Source: JBOFSR01 sp051651645
GTDB taxonomy: Bacteria; Spirochaetota; Spirochaetia; Treponematales; Treponemataceae
NCBI GenBank assembly: GCA_051651645.1
Contig: JBOFSR010000040.1
Span: 1 to 12,792, forward strand
Length of the DNA stretch: 12,792 nt
Direction: 5' to 3'
Shown here: positions 1 through 5,810 of the stretch, piece after piece
How positions within the stretch are numbered: position 1 is the first letter of the stretch
How the letters are laid out: every line of letters begins with the position of its first letter
Notes under the pieces: generated by a model
Seen by the model: the letters and a program-made list of their open reading frames with translations, nothing else
Told to the model about the DNA's origin: nothing
The model's database searches: none
Made by a program: the position numbers and the translations under genes

Positions 1-1563
1 ATTGTCAACCGATTTTTCGATTTTAATATGCGTATCAGCAAAGGAGGCAATATTTGCAAGATGCGTAATGCAAAAAACTTGCCGATATTTTGAAAGCATT
101 TTCAAGTGCTTCCCAACAGAGATTGCAATTTCACCGCCAATGCCCGTGTCAATTTCATCAAAAATGAGTGTTCCCGCCTCATCAGAGTCAGCTAAAATTG
201 TTTTTATTGCAAGCATAATGCGAGAAAGTTCCCCTCCTGAGGCAATTTTTGACAAAGGCTTTAAAGGAGAGCCAGGGTTTGCACTGATCAAAAACTCAAT
301 ATTATCAAGGCCGTACTGTCCGCATTTTTGCGTGCTTTGGTCGCCATCTTTTACGGTAAGATTTACAGCAAATTGCGTGCCTTTCATACCCAAATCAGCA
401 AGAACACTCTCAATTTGACTTGCCATTTTTTCAGAGGCGTTTTTTCGCTTTTGGGAAATATCTCGTGCGGTCAAATAAACATTCTTTTCAAGATCACTAA
501 CCTCATTCACAAGCTCAGCCTTATTTCCTTCCCACGCCTTGAGTTGCTCAAGTTGCTTTGCAGAATTTTCTCCGTATAATAAAATGTCGGAAATGCTGCT
601 ATTCGGATTTGTACCGTATTTTTTTTTCAGTTTAAATATGGTTGCCAAGCGATCTTGCACCGCTTCAAGACGGGTCGGGTCAAAAACAAGAGACTGTTTG
701 TACGAGCGAACTTCATCATTAATATCTGATAATTCATAAAAAAGAGAGTCAAATCTATTTGCACACGACTGCAATGAACTATCGAGCGAACTTGCATGCT
801 CAAAGACCGAGCGAATTTTTTTGAATGTTGCGAGCACATTGCTTTGCTCACCTTGCACAATCTCGCTAATTGTTTCTATGTCAGCATATAATTTTTCATA
901 TTGATTCAGTCGAGATTCCTCAGCGATAAGTTCATCCTCTTCTTTTGGATTAAGATTTGCGCTGTTAATCTCTTCAATCGCAAAAGAAAGTAAATCAATT
1001 TTTTGCAACCGCTCTGAGTCGGAAGTATTCATTTGCTCAAGAAGCTTGCGTTTTTCAAGCAAGGAGTTATATAGTTTTGTAAACGCCTCAATCTGAGGTA
1101 CAATGCCCGCGTATGAATCCAAAAACTTGCGATGCTCTGAGGTTTTCATTAAGGACTGATGCTCGTGCTGGCCGTGGATATCAACCAAAAAGGTAGTAAA
1201 TTCTGCAAGCTCCCCTCGTGTAACGGCAACTTCGCCAATCCATGCAGAAGATTTTCCTGTATCACGAATCACTCGGCGTACCAAAATGCGATTATTCTCA
1301 GGCTCAATAGATTTTTCTTGTAGCCATGTATGTGCCTGTGATTGATTAACTTGTAAAACAATCGTTCCACTCACTCGAGCTTCAGTTGCACCAGCTCTAA
1401 TTTGCTCAACGCCACCTTTTCCCCCAAGCAAAAAAGAAAGAGCTCCTATCAAAATAGATTTTCCCGCTCCCGTTTCACCGGTGAGAATATTCAATCCCGT
1501 TGTGAAATCGACATTTATTTTATCAATGAGAGCAAAATTGGTAATGCTTAAATCTTCAATCAC
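1..1563 (-). CDS. recN: DNA repair protein RecN (3' end cut by window edge)
   Basis: RecN is an SMC-like ATPase that acts early in RecA-dependent repair of double-strand breaks. The frame is open from a GTG at 1563-1561 to position 1, giving 521 residues; homologues have about 550-570, so roughly the last 30-50 are outside. Visible: Walker A GETGAGKS (residues 29-36), the family string DIHGQHEHQSL, a Glu/Lys-rich central coiled-coil region, KLKKKYG, the ABC signature SGGELSR (442-448), and Walker B LIFDE with IDTGIGG (466-476). I chose the GTG start because it yields the typical N-terminus (MIEDLSITNFALID) and overlaps the nadK stop as GTGA, implying translational coupling. It is the last visible gene of a leftward operon cheW / DegT-like / nadK / recN. 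No frameshift or missing motif was seen. Identity is very secure. Confidence 0.96.
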   Translation of the reverse strand, partial: MIEDLSITNFALIDKINVDFTTGLNILTGETGAGKSILIGALSFLLGGKGGVEQIRAGATEARVSGTIVLQVNQSQAHTWLQEKSIEPENNRILVRRVIRDTGKSSAWIGEVAVTRGELAEFTTFLVDIHGQHEHQSLMKTSEHRKFLDSYAGIVPQIEAFTKLYNSLLEKRKLLEQMNTSDSERLQKIDLLSFAIEEINSANLNPKEEDELIAEESRLNQYEKLYADIETISEIVQGEQSNVLATFKKIRSVFEHASSLDSSLQSCANRFDSLFYELSDINDEVRSYKQSLVFDPTRLEAVQDRLATIFKLKKKYGTNPNSSISDILLYGENSAKQLEQLKAWEGNKAELVNEVSDLEKNVYLTARDISQKRKNASEKMASQIESVLADLGMKGTQFAVNLTVKDGDQSTQKCGQYGLDNIEFLISANPGSPLKPLSKIASGGELSRIMLAIKTILADSDEAGTLIFDEIDTGIGGEIAISVGKHLKMLSKYRQVFCITHLANIASFADTHIKIEKSVDN

Positions 1564-2399
1564 ACAGGCCCTCCTGACCATTGGAGTTTTGAACGCAAAG
1601 CCGAATAAAAAACATTTGAAGTGCAACCAACTAAGGTAACTTTTTCGCTCGATTTTTTTATGGTAATTGTATCATGCTCTTCTAAATTAAAAAATAGCTG
1701 GCCATCTAAAACTAAGGCTGATTGACTTGCTCGAGACGGCAAAACTTTTATATGCAACTGGCCATTTGAGGGCAAAACGATTGGCCTGTTTGAAAGTGAT
1801 AGTGAACAAATCGGGCTCAGAACAAAAACATCCAAATCAGGGTCAATAATAGGCCCGCCAGCTGCTGCAGAGTATGCTGTAGATCCTGTTGAGGTTGCAA
1901 CGATAATGCCATCAACTTTGAATTTACCAAAAGAATTTTCGTTAAAAGACACATCAAGTGAAAGAATTTTTGCAATCGTTCTTGTTGAAACAACCGCTTC
2001 ATTCAAGCACGTCCCCTTATATATAGAAGATTTTTGGCGAAAAACCTCTACACTCAGCAAATTTCTTTGGGCAAAAACTGACCTTTTTTCAAGGAATGCA
2101 ACTAAATCTTGTTGCCATTTATCGCGGCTAACTCCACCAATAAAACCGAACTCGCCAAAATTAATAGGAAAAATTGGAACATTTATTTTGGCACAATGGC
2201 GAGCGGCAAAAAGAACCGTTCCGTCCCCGCCAAGTGTTATGGCAAAATCGCATAAGGGAAATTCCACCATTCCGTCGCCACTAAAAGATACGAGCTGCGT
2301 TTTAATATCTCGTTCTTGTAAAAAAGAAATCACTTTTTTTGAGACTATGCAGGCTTGTTTGTTAAAACTATTGGCAACAACAACGGCTTTTTGATTCAT
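1560..2399 (-). CDS. nadK: NAD kinase
   Basis: This 279-residue protein is a cytosolic NAD kinase, which phosphorylates NAD+ to NADP+ and so sets the NADP(H) pool. The family signatures are in order: GGDGT (57-61), the NE pair (133-134) that contacts NAD, the glycine/threonine-rich TGSTAYS (171-177) within a DGIIVATSTGSTAYS block, and DGQ (232-234). Length is normal for the family. The usual NxGxLGFL segment reads NFGEFGFIGG here, a mild divergence. The ATG at 2399 lies 12 nt after the DegT-like stop, with only a weak GTGAG in front. The stop overlaps the GTG start of recN by GTGA; nadK next to recN is a common bacterial arrangement. Function is secure. Confidence 0.96.
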   Translation of the reverse strand: MNQKAVVVANSFNKQACIVSKKVISFLQERDIKTQLVSFSGDGMVEFPLCDFAITLGGDGTVLFAARHCAKINVPIFPINFGEFGFIGGVSRDKWQQDLVAFLEKRSVFAQRNLLSVEVFRQKSSIYKGTCLNEAVVSTRTIAKILSLDVSFNENSFGKFKVDGIIVATSTGSTAYSAAAGGPIIDPDLDVFVLSPICSLSLSNRPIVLPSNGQLHIKVLPSRASQSALVLDGQLFFNLEEHDTITIKKSSEKVTLVGCTSNVFYSALRSKLQWSGGPV

Positions 2400-2411
2400 A
2401 GCGGCTCACAA

Positions 2412-3494
2412 TTAGGGAAGAGTTGAAAGCACTTTCGAGATTTTTGCAGCATTTTTCATACCCAATCGCGGATATAACGGAAATAAAACACAGCGCAAAT
2501 ACAACGATTGTGCTTGCGTGCAGTGCGTAATTTCATCCTGCAAAACAGCAATAATTGAGCCTTCAAAGGCAAGAACAACTTCAATATCTTTACGCAAGGC
2601 ATATTGTTTTACGTCCTTAAAATTCCCCGACAAAATAACGGGAAAGGAGTAGCACACAGAAACAGCATCCTCATCTTCAGAAATAGGACTTTGCATGACT
2701 GTTTTGTGTTTGCCCTGCATGATTGAGCGAATATACAGCTCTTTCATTTCTTTGCGAATGGCTTCACTACGCTTAAATTCCTTAAACTGCACAAAAGCCA
2801 AAGAGCTATTAATATCGGGTAAAATATCTGTATTGACCGCACGATCAACCAAGTTTTTCTGCACAACCCACTCACGATGCTTACTGGCAAGCAATAAAGC
2901 ACCGCCACCTGCCGTTATAATGTCTTTCTCCTCCAAGCCAACAATCGCGTACGTAAAAAAAGAGCCTGAAAACCGTTTTTTTTCTTTTACTTCAACTGAT
3001 TGCTCATCATCCTTAATGGATTTAAGAAAAAAAGAGCCTGCATTTTGAGAAATATCTTCAATAATCGGAATGCCTAAATTGATAAAAAAACTTTCATTTG
3101 GTAAAAAACCCAATGGCTCATACAAAAGAATCGCCTTGCCGCCTGATTGTACCGCCTCTTCAATCGCCTGTGTATTCATTTGAGCCGTATCTGCAGATAC
3201 ATCAACAACAACAGGAGCAAAACCCAAGTCAACGAGCGTTTGATAGTGCCAAAAGGGAGCGAGGGCTGAAACAATGACACTGTTGCCAGCTTCTAAGCCA
3301 ATGCATTGCAAGGCATATTTTAAGGCAATACTGGGACTTCTAAACGCAGACGCACCGCTAACACAAAAAAATTCCTTCGCCTCTTGCACCAACCGAGCAT
3401 TCAAATCTCCAGGGCCTATTTTTTCTGAAACCATGCATGAAAGGACGGCTTCCATCTCTTTACGTTGAATATGTGAGCTAAACGATTTTATCAT
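2412..3494 (-). CDS. divergent DegT/DnrJ/EryC1-type PLP protein, function unknown
   Basis: This 360-residue protein fits the DegT/DnrJ/EryC1/StrS fold (PLP-dependent, mostly sugar aminotransferases) but is well diverged. EDISQNAGS places a candidate pyridine-nitrogen Asp at D147. EKDIITAGGGA aligns without gaps to the KTITTAEGGM block of the aminotransferase encoded at 10060-11226, placing the Schiff-base Lys at K190. The usual S-F-x-x-T just before that Lys is VGLEE here, so the Ser and Thr are lost, and a charged Lys/Glu/Asp-rich stretch precedes it (about 158-174). There is no signal peptide or membrane segment. It starts 2 nt after the cheW stop with no clear Shine-Dalgarno, suggesting reinitiation or coupling. 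The operon (cheW, nadK, recN) contains no sugar genes. The family is fairly sure; substrate and even catalytic activity are open. Confidence 0.8.
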   Translation of the reverse strand: MIKSFSSHIQRKEMEAVLSCMVSEKIGPGDLNARLVQEAKEFFCVSGASAFRSPSIALKYALQCIGLEAGNSVIVSALAPFWHYQTLVDLGFAPVVVDVSADTAQMNTQAIEEAVQSGGKAILLYEPLGFLPNESFFINLGIPIIEDISQNAGSFFLKSIKDDEQSVEVKEKKRFSGSFFTYAIVGLEEKDIITAGGGALLLASKHREWVVQKNLVDRAVNTDILPDINSSLAFVQFKEFKRSEAIRKEMKELYIRSIMQGKHKTVMQSPISEDEDAVSVCYSFPVILSGNFKDVKQYALRKDIEVVLAFEGSIIAVLQDEITHCTQAQSLYLRCVLFPLYPRLGMKNAAKISKVLSTLP

Positions 3495-3496
3495 AA

Positions 3497-3979
3497 TTAT
3501 TGTTTTATATCCGCAAGTTGTTGTATTTCTTTTTCACTAAATAGGCCGACCATATCTAAAAGAATCAAATAAGAAGATTCTTGGCGAACAACACCAATAA
3601 TGTGATTGCCTTTAATTCCAGTCATCATCTGTGGAGGAGCTTTTACATCACTTGATTGAATTACCATAACACGTGCAATTTTATCAATCACTGCCCCAAT
3701 TTTTAAATTAGCAACATTGAAAATAATAAAACCACTTTGAAATCCATCATCATCTTCTAAGTGTGGTGCCGTCTCCAAGTTAAATCTCTTGCTTAAGTTG
3801 ACAATTGGGATGATTTCACCACGCAGGTTCAAAATCCCCTCAATAAAAAGTGGTGCATTAAGAATAGGACGAATATGCTGAATATTTACAACCTCTTTAA
3901 CATCCTTTATATTAACACCATAGAATTCATTTCCTAATTGAAATGTAACTACATGGATGTATTTTTCCTCAAAAACCAT
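3497..3979 (-). CDS. cheW: CheW-type chemotaxis adaptor
   Basis: CheW is the cytoplasmic scaffold linking methyl-accepting chemotaxis receptors to the CheA kinase. The protein of about 160 residues is one CheW domain, the normal size. It shows the beta-strand block VVTFQLGNEFYGV, the conserved NLRGEIIPIVNL (about residues 51-62), KRFNL, and near the C-terminus HIIGVVRQESSYLILLDM. Start choice: the frame opens further up at a TTG (3997), but AAGGAG at 3986-3991 lies between that TTG and two adjacent ATGs (3982 and 3979). Spacing is 3 nt to the first and 6 nt to the second, so I use 3979. It heads the leftward operon with the DegT-like gene 2 nt downstream. CheW in front of nadK and recN is functionally mixed; no cheA or receptor gene is visible. 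Confidence 0.93.
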   Translation of the reverse strand: MVFEEKYIHVVTFQLGNEFYGVNIKDVKEVVNIQHIRPILNAPLFIEGILNLRGEIIPIVNLSKRFNLETAPHLEDDDGFQSGFIIFNVANLKIGAVIDKIARVMVIQSSDVKAPPQMMTGIKGNHIIGVVRQESSYLILLDMVGLFSEKEIQQLADIKQ

Positions 3980-3985
3980 CATAGT

Positions 3986-3991
3986 CTCCTT
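3986..3991 (-). promoter_or_regulatory. ribosome binding site of cheW
   Basis: Minus-strand AAGGAG, a near-perfect Shine-Dalgarno, followed by ACT and two consecutive ATG codons. It excludes the upstream TTG (3997) as start and favours the second ATG by spacing (6 nt). Confidence 0.8.
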
Positions 3992-4004
3992 ACGCAACTA
4001 CATA

Positions 4005-4033
4005 AATATATCAAATATTTTATCCTATGTAAA
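4005..4033 (-). promoter_or_regulatory. predicted promoter of cheW operon
   Basis: On the minus strand, TTTACA (4033-4028) and TATATT (4010-4005) are separated by exactly 17 nt, each one mismatch from the sigma-70 hexamers. Transcription would begin near 3998, leaving a leader of about 20 nt that contains the AAGGAG. The surroundings are AT-rich, so chance matches are possible. No sigma-28 (flagellar) promoter was recognised here. Confidence 0.4.
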
Positions 4034-4133
4034 CACTAAGAGACTATATCAATAAAAAAAAGAACCTCCATGCAAAGAAAATAAATCAAACTGTTAAAAT
4101 TTGATTAAAATCATCATATCGCTATATAAATTG

Positions 4134-4162
4134 TTGACAGAGCACGGTATTGGAACTATCTT
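4134..4162 (+). promoter_or_regulatory. predicted promoter of flavoprotein-yaaA unit
   Basis: A perfect -35 TTGACA (4134-4139), a 17-nt spacer and the -10 TATCTT (4157-4162) lie about 57 nt upstream of the flavoprotein ATG. Transcription would begin near 4169, giving a 5' leader of about 50 nt. It faces away from the cheW promoter, so the two transcription units share this upstream region. Confidence 0.55.
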
Positions 4163-4207
4163 TAAGAAATGTGCTGATTAATCAGTGCTTTATCATTTTA
4201 AATAAAC

Positions 4208-4211
4208 GAGG
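4208..4211 (+). promoter_or_regulatory. ribosome binding site of the flavoprotein gene
   Basis: GAGG, 7 nt before ATG 4219. It decides the start against the upstream in-frame TTG at 4150, which lies within the predicted promoter and has no Shine-Dalgarno. Confidence 0.6.
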
Positions 4212-4218
4212 CTGTCTT

Positions 4219-4833
4219 ATGAATGTATTGTTGATAAATGGAAGTCCTAGAGAAAAGGGGAATTGTTCAATTGCTCTTAATGAGATGGTGCCAATTTTTG
4301 AAAAAGAGGCTATCACGGCAGAAATAGTTCACGTTGGCAAAAAGGATATTCGCGGCTGTATTGCGTGCAGGTCTTGTTTTGAAAGTGGAAAATGCGTTTT
4401 TGATGATAGCGTAAATGAATTGGCAAAAAAATTTGAAGGTGCCGACGCCTTGGTAGTTGCAAGTCCTGTGTACTATGCCTCTGCAAATGGCACGTTAATA
4501 TCGCTTTTGGATAGGCTTTTTTACAGCACTCGCTTTGATAAAACAATGAAAGTAGGAGCTTCAATTGCAGTTGCTCGACGAGGTGGTGCTTCTGCAACCT
4601 TTGATCAGTTGAATAAATATTTTACTATTGCAGGAATGCCTGTGGCCTCGAGTCAATACTGGAATAGTGTGCATGGCCGTGAAGTGGGTGAAGCACAAAA
4701 AGATGCTGAGGGGCTTCAAACAATGCGAACGCTTGCACGGAATATGAGTTTTCTTATAAAAAGTATTGCACTCGGAAAAGAACAATTTGGTCTTCCAAAA
4801 AAAGAAGACTGGATTCCAACAAATTTTATTTAA
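4219..4833 (+). CDS. flavodoxin-fold iron-sulfur flavoprotein / NADPH-dependent FMN reductase family protein
   Basis: This 204-residue cytosolic protein has the NADPH-dependent FMN reductase fold. The N-terminal strand and phosphate loop LLINGSPREKGNCS bind FMN phosphate, and SPVYYA (82-87) is the isoalloxazine-side loop. Between them, C47, C50, C53 and C59 form C-x2-C-x2-C-x5-C, matching the compact cysteine motif of iron-sulfur flavoproteins that hold a 4Fe-4S cluster. Members pass electrons to small acceptors; some reduce O2 or H2O2. The start is ATG 4219, not the in-frame TTG at 4150, because GAGG at 4208-4211 sits 7 nt before it, the family N-terminus begins here, and 4150 lies inside the promoter. 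yaaA follows after 51 nt with no clear terminator between. The exact acceptor cannot be read from sequence. Confidence 0.85.
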   Translation: MNVLLINGSPREKGNCSIALNEMVPIFEKEAITAEIVHVGKKDIRGCIACRSCFESGKCVFDDSVNELAKKFEGADALVVASPVYYASANGTLISLLDRLFYSTRFDKTMKVGASIAVARRGGASATFDQLNKYFTIAGMPVASSQYWNSVHGREVGEAQKDAEGLQTMRTLARNMSFLIKSIALGKEQFGLPKKEDWIPTNFI

Positions 4834-4884
4834 TGCGTTTGTTAAGAGTTAGTCCTTTGCTTATGAATTAAATAAAACAAGGCT

Positions 4885-5622
4885 ATGAATAAAAAGATGA
4901 AAATAATTATATCGCCTGCAAAAAAAATGAAGAGCTGTGAGTTCATAGAGGCAAAAACTACGCCACAATTTCTTGAAAAAAGCCGTATTCTTGTTGAAAA
5001 AATAAAATCGCTGAGTAAAAATGAGTTACAAATTGCGATGAATATTAATGGAAAGCTCCTTGATGAGACGTATCGTTTGTATCAAAATTGTAATGAGCGT
5101 GATATTTCCCCTGCAATTTTATCCTACGATGGGATTATGTATAAATACATGGGCGTTTCCGTTTTTTCGTACGATGAGCTTTCCTACATGGAAGAAAATG
5201 TTTTTATTCTTTCTGGCCTTTTTGGTGTGCTTCGCTCATTTGATGGAATTTATGCGTACCGCCTTGAAATGCAAAGTCAGCTGCAGGATATAAATCTGTA
5301 TGATTTTTGGGCGGACTCATTGTATAAAAATTTATATCAAAATAATGATGTGGTGTTAAATCTTGCAAGTGCTGAATACACAAAAGGAATTCGAAAATAT
5401 CTTATGCCAGAAAATCATTTTGTTGATGTCTTTTTTTATGAAAGGGTAAACGATACTTTAAAAGAAAAAGGCGTGTATGTAAAAATGGCACGCGGTGAAA
5501 TGGTAAAATATCTTGCCAGTAATGCAATTACGTCAGTTGACGGTGTAAAAAACTTTTCTGAATGCAATTACTCCTATAATGAGCAACTATCAAGTGCAAA
5601 AAAAATTGTTTTTGTACGGTAA
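4885..5622 (+). CDS. yaaA: peroxide stress protein YaaA (DUF328/UPF0246)
   Basis: YaaA-family proteins are cytosolic. In E. coli YaaA is induced by OxyR and limits free intracellular iron during H2O2 stress, and the fold has DNA-binding features. This 245-residue protein has family signatures along its length: IIISPAKKM at the start, LSGLFGVLRSFD (109-120), YRLEMQ (125-130), NLASAEY (159-165) and ARGEMVKYL near the C-terminus. Length is normal. Start is uncertain: ATG 4885 has AAGG only 2 nt upstream, whereas ATG 4897 (MKIIISPAKKM) matches the usual family N-terminus but sits 14 nt from that AAGG. It follows the iron-sulfur flavoprotein gene by 51 nt and is probably co-transcribed, fitting a redox/iron stress role. 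The structured element at 5631-5758 begins 8 nt after its stop. Confidence 0.93.
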   Translation: MNKKMKIIISPAKKMKSCEFIEAKTTPQFLEKSRILVEKIKSLSKNELQIAMNINGKLLDETYRLYQNCNERDISPAILSYDGIMYKYMGVSVFSYDELSYMEENVFILSGLFGVLRSFDGIYAYRLEMQSQLQDINLYDFWADSLYKNLYQNNDVVLNLASAEYTKGIRKYLMPENHFVDVFFYERVNDTLKEKGVYVKMARGEMVKYLASNAITSVDGVKNFSECNYSYNEQLSSAKKIVFVR

Positions 5623-5630
5623 GGATTTTT

Positions 5631-5758
5631 GCGTTAGGGATTGCAGCGGTATACTTTTTGCGAGGAACGAGCAAAAAGATTGTAGCGGAAAGCCCGACGG
5701 CGAAACGAGGTGAAGCCGTAACGCCCATTTTCTAACAGAGGGTTTTACAAAAAGTATA
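5631..5758 (+). repeat. GC-rich structured intergenic element with nested inverted and direct repeats
   Basis: A non-coding block between yaaA and dnaX whose composition and symmetry differ from the rest of the window; 5681-5726 is about 63% G+C. Seen directly: outer arms GCGTTA (5631-5636) and TAACGC (5719-5724); a hairpin CTTTTTGC (5654-5661) / GCAAAAAG (5671-5678) with a 9-nt loop; direct repeats ATTGCAGCGG (5640-5649) and ATTGTAGCGG (5679-5688) flanking that hairpin; GGG (5637-5639) facing CCC (5693-5695); a small hairpin ACGGC (5697-5701) / GCCGT (5715-5719); and a long-range perfect 11-bp inverted repeat (5650-5660 / 5748-5758). No hairpin is followed by a T tract, so it is not a standard terminator. 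I have an unverified recollection of similar GGGATTG...GCGG...AGCCC blocks between genes in treponemes and Bacteroidetes. Only one copy was seen here. Confidence 0.65.
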
Positions 5759-5760
5759 TT
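5732..5760 (+). promoter_or_regulatory. possible dnaX promoter overlapping the structured element
   Basis: CTAACA (5732-5737, 4 of 6 to TTGACA), a 17-nt spacer and TATATT (5755-5760, 5 of 6 to TATAAT), about 50 nt before the dnaX ATG. The -10 overlaps the right arm of the 11-bp inverted repeat. No better candidate was found between 5623 and 5810. Confidence 0.35.
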
Positions 5761-5810
5761 TTCGCTCAAAAGGTATTTGTTTTTTTTTGAAAATGAGGTA
5801 AACTGTTTGC

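Noticed and set aside
2..418. Plus-strand open frame of 138 codons at the left edge
   Set aside because: It is antisense to recN, which has complete family motifs on the minus strand over the same bases; the plus-strand translation resembles no family.
1906..2394. Plus-strand open frame of 162 codons
   Set aside because: Antisense to nadK, whose GGDGT and TGSTAYS motifs lie on the minus strand; no ribosome site or recognisable domain.
3980..3997. N-terminal extension of CheW from TTG 3997
   Set aside because: AAGGAG lies within this stretch and serves the ATGs at 3982/3979.
4034..4170. Sigma-28 type flagellar promoter for cheW
   Set aside because: A GCGATA-like piece occurs on the minus strand, but no TAAA at the required 15-nt spacing was found.
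4150..4218. N-terminal extension of the flavoprotein from TTG 4150
   Set aside because: The TTG lies inside the predicted promoter, has no Shine-Dalgarno, and adds residues not seen in the family; ATG 4219 has GAGG at 7 nt.
5780..5788. T9 tract before dnaX as a terminator for yaaA
   Set aside because: No stable hairpin sits directly upstream of the tract.
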